This document shows, in pieces, positions 12,198 to 20,842 of a DNA stretch of 64,000 bases. Position numbers and translations under genes: made by a program. Within the stretch, counting starts at the first letter, position 1, and each line of letters starts with the position of its first letter. This stretch comes from an uncultured Collinsella sp. (GTDB taxonomy: Bacteria; Actinomycetota; Coriobacteriia; Coriobacteriales; Coriobacteriaceae): the NCBI GenBank assembly GCA_902470805.1, contig CABRHX010000001.1, forward strand, positions 62,001 to 126,000. Reading direction: 5' to 3'. A model generated the notes under the pieces. It searched no databases. It saw nothing but the letters and a program-made list of their open reading frames with translations, and had not been told where the DNA came from.

Positions 12198-13394
12198 CTA
12201 GGCGACGGGCTTGGCGCGGCGAATGGCTGGGAACATCACCGTGATGGCGAGGATAACGCCCACGACGGCAATCGCCCCGCCCACAAAGCCGATCCAAGCG
12301 ATACCGGGACCCGAAACCACGGCGCCGCCGATTGCGGTGCCCGTGCCGATACCGAGGTTAAACAGGCCCGAGAAGATCGACATGGCGACGGCCGACGAAT
12401 CTGCCGACGTGCACTTGATGAGCTCGGCCTGAAACGCCACGTTAAAGGCCGTGGCGCAGCAACCCCACAGTGCGCAGACGGCAAGCACTGTCACGAGCGA
12501 AGATGCGGCCGGCCCCATGAGCAGCAGGGCCACCGGCACGCCGGAGAGCGTGATAGCCAAGAACGGGAAGCGATGCCCATCGAACAGGCGGCCAAACAGC
12601 CAGCTTCCGAGCAAACCAGAGCAGCCAAACGCCGTCAGCGTCATGGTAATGGCGCCCGCATCGACGTGCGCGACCTGCGCCAGGAAGGGCTCGATATAGC
12701 TGTAGCTTGCGTAATAGCCGGTCGCCATGAAGACCGTGACTGCGTAGAGCGCGATGAGGAGCGGGTTCTTGAGCAGCTCGGGCAGCTGTTTGACGGTAAA
12801 GCGCTCACCCGCCGGCATGGCCGGGAACACCGCTGCCTGGTAGACGACCGCGATGGCTGAGAGGCCCCCGACCACGGCAAACGTCATGCGCCAGCCCACG
12901 GCCAAGCCAATGGCGCGACCGAGAGGCAGGCCAAAGATCTGCGCGATGGACGAGCCCGTGGCGATCATGCTGATAGCGAGCGCCCCGTGGCGTGTGTCAA
13001 CCAGGCGCGACGCCATGATCGAGGCGACCGACCAGAACACGGCGTGCGCGCAGGCAACCACCAGGCGCGCGCAGACTAAGATGGGATAGGTCGGCGCCAA
13101 GGCGGACAGGAACTGGCCCAGCGAGAACACGGCAAGCACGCCCAGCAGCATCCGCTTGAACTCGAAACGCGAAGCGAACACCATGAGTGGCAACGACAGC
13201 AGCATGACGCCCCAGGCATAGACCGAGATCATGATGCCCGCCTGGGCCTCGGTGAGCGAGAACGACGCGGCGATATCAGTCAAAAGGCCGATGGGCATAA
13301 ACTCCGACGTGTTGAACACGAACGCACAGCAGGTGAGACCGACGAGTGGGAGCCACTGCCTGAGCGTGATGCCGTCTTGCCTTGTCTGAGTCAT
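12198..13394 (-). CDS. MFS efflux transporter (sugar/drug exporter type)
   Basis: A 398-aa inner-membrane major facilitator superfamily protein with about twelve hydrophobic segments. The start (LPLVGLTCCAFVFNTSEFMPIGLLTDIAASF, seen from about residue 12) resembles the DHA1 group that includes SotB/SetA-like sugar exporters and YdhP-like efflux pumps, in which FxxxxxEFxPIGLL is conserved in the first helix. The longer upstream reading would add 32 residues running through a terminator hairpin; the ATG at 13394 with GGAG nine bases before it is preferred. Substrate is unknown. It is probably transcribed alone from the promoter at 13428-13457 and followed by repeat copy A. Confidence 0.85.
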   Translation of the reverse strand: MTQTRQDGITLRQWLPLVGLTCCAFVFNTSEFMPIGLLTDIAASFSLTEAQAGIMISVYAWGVMLLSLPLMVFASRFEFKRMLLGVLAVFSLGQFLSALAPTYPILVCARLVVACAHAVFWSVASIMASRLVDTRHGALAISMIATGSSIAQIFGLPLGRAIGLAVGWRMTFAVVGGLSAIAVVYQAAVFPAMPAGERFTVKQLPELLKNPLLIALYAVTVFMATGYYASYSYIEPFLAQVAHVDAGAITMTLTAFGCSGLLGSWLFGRLFDGHRFPFLAITLSGVPVALLLMGPAASSLVTVLAVCALWGCCATAFNVAFQAELIKCTSADSSAVAMSIFSGLFNLGIGTGTAIGGAVVSGPGIAWIGFVGGAIAVVGVILAITVMFPAIRRAKPVA

Positions 13395-13427
13395 ATATAA
13401 CGTCTCCAATCGTTTTGAGCGGAGGCG

Positions 13428-13457
13428 ATTATATAGCAACGGCCCCGCATCCGTCAG
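13428..13457 (-). promoter_or_regulatory. promoter of the MFS gene
   Basis: CTGACG (13452-13457) and a perfect TATAAT (13428-13433) with an 18-base spacer on the minus strand, about 35 bases ahead of the MFS start. The -35 hexamer and spacer lie inside the terminator hairpin of feoAB. Confidence 0.65.
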
Positions 13458-13473
13458 TACAGAAGCGGGGCCG
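13440..13473 (-). terminator. GC-rich hairpin after feoAB
   Basis: CGGCCCCGC / GCGGGGCCG perfect 9-base stem, 42 bases after the feoAB stop. No good T-run follows, so it may slow or stabilise rather than fully terminate. It overlaps the MFS promoter. Confidence 0.55.
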
Positions 13474-13514
13474 AAAACAATTCGATACACAGAGGTTGCG
13501 CCGTCAATTCATAA

Positions 13515-15875
13515 CTAAGCCAACCCCAGCAATATGCCCGCCGAATGCACGACAAACGCCACGATCCAGGCAACGGCGACCTGAAACGCGAATACGGCCA
13601 CGGCATAGCGCGCGCCCAACTCGCTCTTGACAGCGCCGATTGCCGCCACACAAGGCGGGTACAGCAACGTAAAGACCAAGAACACGTAGGCGGTAAACGG
13701 CGAAAACATGGTCGACAGCGCCGCGGGCGACGTTGCGCCCAAAAGCACCGTGAGCGTCGAGATGACGCTCTCCTTGGCAATGAGCCCCGTGACGAGCGCC
13801 GTCGAGGCGCGCCAGTCGCCAAAGCCGAGCGGGGCCAACACCGGCGCGATGATGCTACCCAGACCGGCAAGCAGGCTTTGCGACTGGTCGGCGACCACGT
13901 TAAAGCGGATGTCGAACGTCTGAAGGAACCAGATGACCACCGTAGCGGCAAAGATAATGGTAAAGGCCTTGGTGATGAAGTCCTTGGCCTTATCCCATGC
14001 CAGCATCACCGTCGTCTTGACGCTCGGCAGGCGGTAATTGGGAAGCTCCATGATAAACGGCACCGGGTCGCCCTTAAATGCCGTGCGGTTGAGCACCAAA
14101 GCCGCGATGCAGCCGACCACGATACCGATCAGATAGAGCGAGACCATGGCGGGAACCGTCGCCTGCGGGAAGAATGCTCCGCACAGCAAGCCGTAAACCG
14201 GCAACTTGGCTGAACAGCTCATAAACGGTGTGAGCATGACCGTCATCTTGCGGTCGTGCTCGGATGGGAGCGTACGGGTCGACATGATAGCCGGCACGGT
14301 ACAGCCAAAACCGACGAGCATGGGCACGAAGCTGCGGCCCGACAAGCCAAAGCGACGCAACACCTTATCCATGACAAAGGCCACGCGCGCCATGTATCCG
14401 GAGTCTTCCAGAATGGAGAGGAACAAAAAGAGCACGACGATAATCGGCAGGAAGGTCAGCACGCTGCCCACACCCGTAAGCACGCCGTCGACAGCCAGCG
14501 AGCGCACCACGTCGTTAGTACCGAACGCCTTGAGGCCCGCATCGGCCGAGGCGATGATGGCAGCGATACCGTCCTCCATGAGTCCCTGCAACGCCGCGCC
14601 GATCACGCCAAACGTCAGCCAAAAGACGAGGCCCATGATCACCAGAAACGCCGGAATGGCTGTGTAACGACCTGTCAGGATGCGGTCAATCTTGACGGAG
14701 CGCACGTGCTCGCGGCTCTCGTGCGGCTTGACGACGCAGCGCCCGCACACGTCGCCGATAAAGCTAAAACGCATATCGGCCAGCGCAGATAGGCGGTCGG
14801 TGCCGGCCTCGCCTTCCATCTGGGTAATGATGTGCTCGATAGCGTCGAGCTCATTGCGATCCAGGTGAAGCGCCTCGGTTACCAGCTCATCGCCCTCGAC
14901 CAGCTTGGTCGCCGCAAAGCGCACCGGGATGTGCGCCGTCACGGCATGGTCCTCGATCAGGTTAGCAATACCGTGGATGCAGCGATGCAGCGCACCGCCG
15001 TCCGGGCCGTCGGGCGCACAAAAGTCCAGGCGACCAGGGCGCTCGCGGAACCGCGCCACGTGCAGGGCGTGGTCCACCAACTCGCCGATACCCTCGTTGC
15101 GGGCAGCGCTAATGGGAACAACGGGCACGCCCAACAGGCTCTCGAGCAGGTTGACGTCCACGGCGCCGCCGTTGGCGGTCACCTCGTCCATCATATTGAG
15201 CGCGATGACCATGGGGCGGTCGAGCTCCATAAGCTGTAGCGTCAGGTACAGGTTGCGTTCGATATTGGTGGCGTCGATGATGTCGATGATGGCGTCGGGG
15301 TTTTCGTCAAGGATGAATTGACGGCTCACGATCTCTTCGCCCGTGTACGGCGACAGCGAATAGATGCCAGGCAGGTCGGTAACGCTTGCCTCGGGGTGGT
15401 TGCGGATGGTGCCATCTTTGCGGTCGACCGTCACGCCGGGAAAGTTACCGACGTGCTGGTTGGAGCCCGTCAGCTGGTTGAATAACGTGGTCTTGCCGCA
15501 GTTTTGGTTGCCGGCGAGGGCAAAGTGCAGCGGCGCGCCCTCGGGCACGGCCGTCTTTGCCGCACGGGGCGAATACGTCCCCTCGCCCAGGGCCGGATGC
15601 TCCGTCGTGCCGATTGCGGCGTTAGCGCGCGGACCCGTATCGGTGTCGTGAATACCCACGAGCTCGATGCGAGCGGCATCGTCCTTGCGCAGTGTCAACT
15701 CGTAGCCACGCAGGCGGATCTCGAGCGGATCGCCCATGGGGGCGTACTTCATCATGGTGACTTCGGTGCCCGGCGTTAGACCCATGTCCAAAATATGCTG
15801 TCGGAGTGCCTGATCGTCCGATGCCACCGATGCGACAACGGCGTCCTTTCCAATCTCGAGTGTATCGAGCTTCAC
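13515..15875 (-). CDS. feoB: ferrous iron transporter, FeoA-FeoB fusion
   Basis: Cytoplasmic-membrane Fe(II) uptake protein of 786 aa. Residues 1-75 form a FeoA-type SH3-like domain (HILDMGLTPGTEV, LRGYELTLRKDDA). After a linker comes the FeoB G domain: G1 GNQNCGKTT (122-130, with Q where most FeoB proteins have P), GNFPGVTVD (143-151), G3 DLPG (167-170), G4 NMMDE (227-231). The rest is the polytopic Gate and core region. FeoA and FeoB are usually separate genes, so this is a natural fusion. I use the GTG at 15875, preceded by GGAGG nine bases upstream; the more distal ATG starts lack a ribosome-binding site. The upstream palindromic sites suggest iron-responsive control. Confidence 0.95.
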   Translation of the reverse strand: MKLDTLEIGKDAVVASVASDDQALRQHILDMGLTPGTEVTMMKYAPMGDPLEIRLRGYELTLRKDDAARIELVGIHDTDTGPRANAAIGTTEHPALGEGTYSPRAAKTAVPEGAPLHFALAGNQNCGKTTLFNQLTGSNQHVGNFPGVTVDRKDGTIRNHPEASVTDLPGIYSLSPYTGEEIVSRQFILDENPDAIIDIIDATNIERNLYLTLQLMELDRPMVIALNMMDEVTANGGAVDVNLLESLLGVPVVPISAARNEGIGELVDHALHVARFRERPGRLDFCAPDGPDGGALHRCIHGIANLIEDHAVTAHIPVRFAATKLVEGDELVTEALHLDRNELDAIEHIITQMEGEAGTDRLSALADMRFSFIGDVCGRCVVKPHESREHVRSVKIDRILTGRYTAIPAFLVIMGLVFWLTFGVIGAALQGLMEDGIAAIIASADAGLKAFGTNDVVRSLAVDGVLTGVGSVLTFLPIIVVLFLFLSILEDSGYMARVAFVMDKVLRRFGLSGRSFVPMLVGFGCTVPAIMSTRTLPSEHDRKMTVMLTPFMSCSAKLPVYGLLCGAFFPQATVPAMVSLYLIGIVVGCIAALVLNRTAFKGDPVPFIMELPNYRLPSVKTTVMLAWDKAKDFITKAFTIIFAATVVIWFLQTFDIRFNVVADQSQSLLAGLGSIIAPVLAPLGFGDWRASTALVTGLIAKESVISTLTVLLGATSPAALSTMFSPFTAYVFLVFTLLYPPCVAAIGAVKSELGARYAVAVFAFQVAVAWIVAFVVHSAGILLGLA

Positions 15876-15922
15876 GTCCGTGTTCCTCCCCCGGCGCCCA
15901 CAGGGCGTTGTATTTATGTTCA

Positions 15923-15950
15923 CCATGGCTAACCGTTTGCCATGGCTAAC
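15923..15950. promoter_or_regulatory. candidate metal-responsive operator upstream of feoAB
   Basis: Two direct copies of CATGGCTAACC lie 17 bases apart, and GTTTGCCATGGCTAAC (15935-15950) is itself palindromic apart from one central-arm mismatch. GGTTAGCC half-sites recall DtxR/IdeR boxes. It lies 48-75 bases upstream of the feoAB start. Regulator identity is an inference. Confidence 0.4.
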
Positions 15951-16040
15951 CAATTGTAACCATGCATGATAGCGCGAACACACAACGACGTTCAATCGAC
16001 AGATCGGTGCGATGGGGACAGGCAGGAGAGTTCAGGGCCA

Positions 16041-16233
16041 TAGTTTCCCGATGAGCCTCTCGGGGAAACTACATCCCAGAATTCTGGCTCGAAACGGGAT
16101 ATGGTTTCCCTAACAGGCCTCTTACGGAAAATGCATCCCAGAATCCCCGCTCGAAACGGGACGCGCTTTCCCAGTCGAGGCCCTATGGGAAACTGCGTCC
16201 CACCTTGAAAGGCAAAACTGGGATGCAGTTTCC
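16041..16233. repeat. alternating inverted-repeat array, period about 61 bases
   Basis: Three successive units of 61-62 bases (16041-16101, 16102-16163, 16164-16225) plus a partial fourth. The recurring word is GGGAAACTGCATCCC in alternating orientation (with GGGATGCAGTTTCC as its complement), separated by spacers of about 13-18 bases that vary between units, though CTCGAAAC recurs in two. It lies in the non-coding gap between the feoAB start and the esterase stop. No coding potential is evident. Confidence 0.85.
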
Positions 16234-16252
16234 AGACGGGACATCAAAAACA

Positions 16253-16320
16253 AAGTTGCGGTGGAATAGTTCCTGGATGGGCTGGTTGATGCCCCAGATC
16301 GGAGCTATTTCACCGCAAGT
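16253..16320. repeat. palindromic repeat family 1, copy B
   Basis: AAGTTGCGGTGGAATAG ... CTATTTCACCGCAA with a central stem-loop (TGGATGGGC ... GCCCCAGATC). It lies 27 bases after the stop of the esterase gene and shares its termini with copies A and C. Confidence 0.85.
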
Positions 16321-16347
16321 TATTGAAGGGCTGGGATGCCCGTCCTC

Positions 16348-17247
16348 TTACAGATGGCGCTCCAGAAAGCGGAAGGCCAGGCGGATCCAGGGACGGACTG
16401 CCACCTGCTTGTCCTCGTTGTCGACCGCGGTGTTGGCGTTGCCGAGCGAAAGGCCGTGACCACCCTGGTCGAAGACGTGCATCTCGCATGCAACGCCCTC
16501 CTCGGCCATGCGCTGCGCAAACGGGTAGACCTGCGCGATCGGCGCCGTCTTGTCGTCGGACACGCCCCACACAAAAGTCGGTGGCATCTGACGCGAAACA
16601 TGCGTGGTGGGGCAGATGTCGGCCAGATGCTCGTCAGTTGCCTCGCCGCCCGTCACCATCGACAGGTAGTCGTTGAGCAAATCGCGCCCCGTCTTGCCGC
16701 CCGTCTTGGGCACGCGCAAGTCAATGCGCGGATCGCGCGTCTGCATGTCGCGCACATAGGCAAAGTCGAGCAATGGATAGCCCAGCACCACGGCATCGGG
16801 ACGAATGTCGTCCGCGCGCGCCCCTGCCAGGCCCGCGAAGGGACCAGTCTTCCATTGCGTTGCCAACGAAGCGCAGATCATGCCGCCCGCCGAGAATCCC
16901 ACGACGCACACGCGCTTAGGATCGACATGCCACTCGTCGGCGTTGGCGCGCACCGTGGCGACCATCTTGGCAAGATCTGCCTGGGGGTGCGGAAAGCTCA
17001 CGTCACCCGTAGAACTCGTCACATAGTTGAGCACAAAGGCCTGGTAGCCGCGGTCCAAAAACGCAAACGCCACCGGGTCCTGCTCGTGCGGAGCGATATG
17101 CGTAAACCCGCCTCCGCCGCAGATGATCACCGCGGGGCGGCGGCCATTCGGTTTATCGGGCAGCGGCTCGGCACCCAAATACGTAAACGTCGCCGGATAA
17201 TCCTCGGTCGGCTCCTCGCCCCACAGCGCATGGTTCTCGACAATCAT
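16348..17247 (-). CDS. alpha/beta hydrolase, acetyl-esterase-like
   Basis: Cytoplasmic serine hydrolase of 299 aa in the esterase/lipase branch that includes BD-FAE and acetylxylan-type esterases. Catalytic elements are clear: oxyanion region ICGGGGF (42-48), nucleophile elbow GFSAG with S119, the acid in WGVSDD (D231 or D232) and H264 in GGHGLS. No signal peptide is present, so it probably deacylates small or imported esters. The ATG at 17247 follows GGGAG with a 5-base gap; the upstream in-frame extension crosses the intergenic region and is rejected. It is divergent from the PTS EIIA gene. Its true substrate cannot be read from the sequence. Confidence 0.85.
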   Translation of the reverse strand: MIVENHALWGEEPTEDYPATFTYLGAEPLPDKPNGRRPAVIICGGGGFTHIAPHEQDPVAFAFLDRGYQAFVLNYVTSSTGDVSFPHPQADLAKMVATVRANADEWHVDPKRVCVVGFSAGGMICASLATQWKTGPFAGLAGARADDIRPDAVVLGYPLLDFAYVRDMQTRDPRIDLRVPKTGGKTGRDLLNDYLSMVTGGEATDEHLADICPTTHVSRQMPPTFVWGVSDDKTAPIAQVYPFAQRMAEEGVACEMHVFDQGGHGLSLGNANTAVDNEDKQVAVRPWIRLAFRFLERHL

Positions 17248-17433
17248 ATGTGCTCCCTTCGCGCAAATTATGCGCACTCTTTTTTCGCATCTAAGCGTAC
17301 CCCAGTTGGGTGCAGGACGTAGAAACTCTCCGGCAATAAGTTTCCCTCCAACTGATATATCACATAATCCCAGCTCAGAGGTATCGCTGAGCAGCGTAGA
17401 ATAGGGGCGTTGACCAAGCCGCGAAACACATAT

Positions 17434-17443
17434 GAAACGTTTC
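17434..17443. promoter_or_regulatory. GAAACGTTTC palindrome upstream of the PTS EIIA gene
   Basis: A perfect 10-base palindrome with central CG, the shape of a LacI-family or catabolite operator, 48 bases before the EIIA start. TTGACC at 17410-17415 could be the -35 of its promoter. No LacI-type gene is in the window. Confidence 0.35.
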
Positions 17444-17490
17444 CGGCAAACCAAACGCGCGATATGCGCCTATTTAAGTTGGAGGCAACT

Positions 17491-18054
17491 ATGGGTCTGC
17501 TCGATTCGCTTAAGTCCACCTTCACCTCGACCGGCGAGGCGTCCGTTCCGCCCGCAGCAAGCTTCGCTACCCGCGAAGGCGTCATCTATGCCCCCGTCAA
17601 CGGCGTGCTCGTCAACCTGGACGAGGTTCCCGACGAGACGATCGCCTCGGGCATGCTTGGCCAGGGCTATGGCATCGAGCCCATTACCGGCACCATCTAT
17701 GCGCCCGCCAACGGCCGCATCGGTGCCACCACTGTCACCAACCACTCCATCGGCATGATTACCGAGGACGGCCTGCGCGTGTTCATCCATGTCGGCCTGG
17801 GCACCGTGGAAATGAACGGCAAGGGTTTTGCCCGCTTTGTCGAGATGGGCGATGTGGTCAAGGCAGGCCAGCCGCTCATCAGCTTCGACCGCGAGGCCAT
17901 TAAGGCCGCTGGTCACGAGGACATCGTGACCGTCATCGTCTCCGAGCTCGATCGTCTTAAGAGCATCGACCATGTCGGCGAGTCTGGAACGCTTATCGGC
18001 GGCAACCCGCTCGTCAAGCTTGGCGACCCGCTGCTGGTAGCCAAGACCAAGTAG
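17491..18054 (+). CDS. crr: PTS glucose-type EIIA component (soluble)
   Basis: Soluble phosphocarrier of 187 aa in the glucose/beta-glucoside PTS family; it takes phosphate from HPr on a histidine and hands it to an EIIB domain. The active-site histidine H100 lies in VFIHVGLGTVEMNG, and the assisting histidine H85 in TNHSIGM; the TPG-type GTIYAPANG core is also present. The start at 17491 follows GGAGG; the longer reading adds 27 residues with no ribosome-binding site. The gene stands alone with its own terminator. The EIIBC at 36855 lacks an EIIA domain, so this protein is a plausible partner. It may also have regulatory roles, as Crr has in other bacteria. Confidence 0.93.
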   Translation: MGLLDSLKSTFTSTGEASVPPAASFATREGVIYAPVNGVLVNLDEVPDETIASGMLGQGYGIEPITGTIYAPANGRIGATTVTNHSIGMITEDGLRVFIHVGLGTVEMNGKGFARFVEMGDVVKAGQPLISFDREAIKAAGHEDIVTVIVSELDRLKSIDHVGESGTLIGGNPLVKLGDPLLVAKTK

Positions 18055-18092
18055 CCAGGCCCCGCGCCACACAGCCAAAAGGCACCTCGTCA

Positions 18093-18125
18093 AGCGCCCG
18101 CGACCATTTGGCCGCGGGCGCTTTT
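18093..18125 (+). terminator. terminator after the PTS EIIA gene
   Basis: AGCGCCCGCG / CGCGGGCGCT stem followed by TTTTCGTTT, 38 bases after the stop. Confidence 0.85.
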
Positions 18126-18235
18126 CGTTTGAAAAACCATCCCGCCAATGCCTTATCTGTATAGCCCAAATGAGACGAGCTGCTAGAATAACGAACTGTA
18201 TGGATAACTATCATTCAACCGTTATGGGAGGATAC

Positions 18236-19639
18236 GTGAACCGCACCAAAATCGCGCAGCTCTATGCCGATGCCGAGTCGCTCGGCGGCCAAACCGTCAC
18301 CGTCGCCGGCTGGGTCAAGTCCGTCCGCGACATGAAGAACTTTGGCTTTGTTACGCTCAACGACGGCAGCTGCTTCCGCGACCTGCAGGTCGTCATGAAC
18401 CGCGAGGCGCTCGACAACTACGACGAGATCGCCCACCAAAACGTCTCGGCCGCCCTCATCTGCACCGGCACCGTCAAGCTGACCCCCGATGCGCCCCAGC
18501 CTTTCGAGCTTTCTGCCACCTCCATCGAGGTCGAGGGCGTCAGCGCCCCGGATTACCCGCTGCAGAAGAAGCGCGCAACCATCGAGTTCCTGCGCACCCA
18601 GCAGCACCTGCGCCCGCGCACCAACCTATTCCGTGCCGTGTTCCGCATCCGCTCTGTCGCGGCTGCCGCCATCCACCGCTTCTTCCAGGAGCAGGGCTTT
18701 GTCTACGTCAACACTCCCATCATCACCACGAGTGACTGCGAGGGCGCCGGCGAGATGTTCCGCGTGACCACGCTCGACCCCAAAAATCCGCCCCTCACCG
18801 AGTCCGGCGAGGTCGACTGGAGCCAGGACTTCTTTGGCAAGCATGCAAGCCTCACCGTTTCCGGCCAGCTCAATGCCGAGAACTTTGCCATGGCCTTTGG
18901 CGACGTGTACACCTTTGGCCCCACCTTCCGCGCCGAAAACTCCAACACCACGCGCCACGCCGCCGAGTTTTGGATGATCGAGCCCGAGATGGCCTTCGCC
19001 GACCTTAACGACTACATGGATAACGCCGAGGCCATGCTCAAGTATGTCCTCAAGGACGTCATGGCCACCTGCCCCGACGAGCTCAATATGCTCAACAAGT
19101 TTGTGGACAAGGGTCTGCTCGAGCGCCTGGACCATGTCGCCAACTCCGACTTCGCCCGCGTCACCTATACCGAGGCCGTCGAAATCCTGGAGCAGGCAGT
19201 CGCTGCTGGCCACCAGTTTGATTACCCCGTCAGCTGGGGCATCGACCTGCAGACCGAGCACGAGCGCTTCCTGACCGAGGAGCACTTTAAGCGACCGACT
19301 TTTGTGACCGACTACCCGGCCGAGATCAAGGCGTTCTACATGCGCATGAACGAGGACGGCAAGACCGTCGCCGCCGCCGACTGCCTGGTTCCCGGTATCG
19401 GCGAGATTATCGGCGGCTCCCAGCGCGAGGAGCGCCTGGATCTGCTCGAGGCCCGCATCAAGGACCTGGGCATGAATCCCGAGCAGTACAAGTACTACCT
19501 TGACCTGCGCCGCTACGGTTCCTGCAAGCACGCCGGCTACGGTCTGGGCTTCGAGCGCTTGGTCATGTATCTGACCGGCGTGGGCAACATCCGCGACGTC
19601 CTGCCGCACCCGCGCACCGTGGGCAACGCCGACTTCTAA
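18236..19639 (+). CDS. asnS: asparaginyl-tRNA synthetase
   Basis: Class IIb aminoacyl-tRNA synthetase that charges tRNA-Asn with asparagine; 467 aa, the usual length. It has an N-terminal OB-fold anticodon-binding domain (VTVAGWVKSVRDMKNFGFVTLNDGS), motif 2 around FRAENSNTTRHAAEFWMIEPEM and motif 3 YGLGFERLVMY near the end. The ENSNT segment and the SDCEGAGEMF segment distinguish AsnRS from AspRS. A GTG start at 18236 is chosen, since GGGAGG lies four bases before it; upstream in-frame ATGs have no ribosome-binding site. It is a single-gene unit closed by a strong terminator. Confidence 0.96.
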   Translation: MNRTKIAQLYADAESLGGQTVTVAGWVKSVRDMKNFGFVTLNDGSCFRDLQVVMNREALDNYDEIAHQNVSAALICTGTVKLTPDAPQPFELSATSIEVEGVSAPDYPLQKKRATIEFLRTQQHLRPRTNLFRAVFRIRSVAAAAIHRFFQEQGFVYVNTPIITTSDCEGAGEMFRVTTLDPKNPPLTESGEVDWSQDFFGKHASLTVSGQLNAENFAMAFGDVYTFGPTFRAENSNTTRHAAEFWMIEPEMAFADLNDYMDNAEAMLKYVLKDVMATCPDELNMLNKFVDKGLLERLDHVANSDFARVTYTEAVEILEQAVAAGHQFDYPVSWGIDLQTEHERFLTEEHFKRPTFVTDYPAEIKAFYMRMNEDGKTVAAADCLVPGIGEIIGGSQREERLDLLEARIKDLGMNPEQYKYYLDLRRYGSCKHAGYGLGFERLVMYLTGVGNIRDVLPHPRTVGNADF

Positions 19640-19687
19640 TCGTCGGACGCTAGCTCGCGTCGCCACACGCCAACGCTCATCGCATAA

Positions 19688-19721
19688 GCGTCTCTCGACA
19701 TCGGTCGAGAGACGCTTTTTT
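19688..19721 (+). terminator. terminator after asnS
   Basis: GCGTCTCTCGAC / GTCGAGAGACGC perfect 12-base stem with a 4-base loop and six Ts. Confidence 0.95.
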
Positions 19722-19897
19722 CAACAGCATCCGTCAAGCTTTTGGCAAGTTTTTGGTCAGTTGAGCAGGGCTGTTGAAAACTCGACCCGCCGTTTGCCGA
19801 CGACTACCGACCGCCCAGAGCGCCCTGCGCCCCTGGGAAAGCCCCACGTCCTAGGCTCCATACCGTCGCCACCCAAAACGGAAAGGACGTGGACACC

Positions 19898-20683
19898 ATG
19901 ACCGAAGCCGCTGTTGAAACCTACGACACCACGACTAGAGGCGCCGCCTCGATGGCAGCCTATCGCGCCGTTCGCATCCTGCAACTATTAAGCGAAAACA
20001 CCGGCGAGGACAAGGCCATGCTTTCCGATGAGTTGATCCGGCGCCTCGCCCATCCCGACGACCCCGCCCGCATGCCCATCTCGGCGGCGCGGCGCAGCAT
20101 CTACACCGCCATCTCCGCGCTTCGCCATGCCGGATACGAAATTGAGTACAAACGCGGCGTGGGCTACAAACTTCTTACCCGCCCGCTCACCGATGAAGAG
20201 ATCATCCGGCTCCACGGTATGGTCATGCGCAACCGCTCCACGCCTATCGCTATCCGCAAGAGCATGGCGCAGCACTTAGTTGCCATGGCGAGCGCCGACG
20301 TTCGCGGCTACCTCGATACACCCGAACCCGCTCCAAGCGCAGGCAGCAAGGCTACCAAGGCAACACGCACGCCCATCAAGCGCATCGACACGTGCGAGCT
20401 CGTCGAGCAGGCCATCGACCACGGAACCACGGTGAGTTTTGATATTTCGAGCGTCACGACACGCGGCGAAACCGAAGCAGCACGGATGACACTCCGTCCC
20501 TTTGCCATCAGGCAGCGCGATGGCATCTCGTATCTGCTGGGAACGGTCTACGACACCCGAGGCACCGACGATACGCTGCGCACCGTCGAGATCGGGCGCA
20601 TGAGAAACGTCACCACGCGTCTCCTCGACGGCAAGAAGCTCTTCGCCGCCTTGGACGAGGACGACGCCTCCTCCGCCGCATAA
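19898..20683 (+). CDS. HTH transcriptional regulator with WYL-like C-terminal domain
   Basis: DNA-binding regulator of 261 aa. Residues about 18-95 form a winged-helix-like head (AVRILQLLSENTG ... SIYTAISALRHAGYEIEYKRGVGYKL), as in DeoR/WYL proteins. The C-terminal third (MTLRPFAIRQRDGISYLLGTVYD, then TVEIGRMRNVT) matches the ligand-sensing WYL domain pattern, although the literal W-Y-L triad is YLL here. It starts at the ATG 10 bases after AAAGGA; a GTG three codons earlier lies too close to that site. It lies directly ahead of the ABC transporter operon on the same strand with a promoter between, so it may control that operon, but this is inference. Confidence 0.75.
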   Translation: MTEAAVETYDTTTRGAASMAAYRAVRILQLLSENTGEDKAMLSDELIRRLAHPDDPARMPISAARRSIYTAISALRHAGYEIEYKRGVGYKLLTRPLTDEEIIRLHGMVMRNRSTPIAIRKSMAQHLVAMASADVRGYLDTPEPAPSAGSKATKATRTPIKRIDTCELVEQAIDHGTTVSFDISSVTTRGETEAARMTLRPFAIRQRDGISYLLGTVYDTRGTDDTLRTVEIGRMRNVTTRLLDGKKLFAALDEDDASSAA

Positions 20684-20751
20684 GACCCTCCGCCGCCCAT
20701 TCGACTACCCGTACCGCCCATCCGATTCTGTATTAAAAACCCGCCAGGCTG

Positions 20752-20779
20752 TTGTAAAAATGGACATCAGCGCTACTAT
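20752..20779 (+). promoter_or_regulatory. promoter of the trpXYZ-like ABC operon
   Basis: TTGTAA (20752-20757) and TACTAT (20774-20779) with a 16-base spacer, about 64 bases ahead of the binding-protein start. Confidence 0.55.
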
Positions 20780-20784
20780 AGTTC

Positions 20785-20810
20785 CACTTGCACTTTGTCC
20801 CAGTGCAGTG
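20785..20810. promoter_or_regulatory. inverted repeat just downstream of the ABC promoter
   Basis: TGCACT (20789-20794) pairs with AGTGCA (20802-20807), with CAC/GTG extending the arms outward. Placed at the likely transcription start, it could be an operator for the neighbouring WYL regulator or a 5' hairpin. Confidence 0.4.
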
Positions 20811-20842
20811 TTTCCAGCCATTTTTATACTGGGGGTAATGAT

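Noticed and set aside
16041..16233. CRISPR array
   Set aside because: Repeats are about 15 bases, alternate in orientation and have spacers of under 20 bases; no cas genes are present.
17248..17490. clear promoters for the divergent esterase/EIIA pair
   Set aside because: Several weak -10-like words occur but none has a convincing -35 at proper spacing, apart from TTGACC at 17410 with a poor partner.
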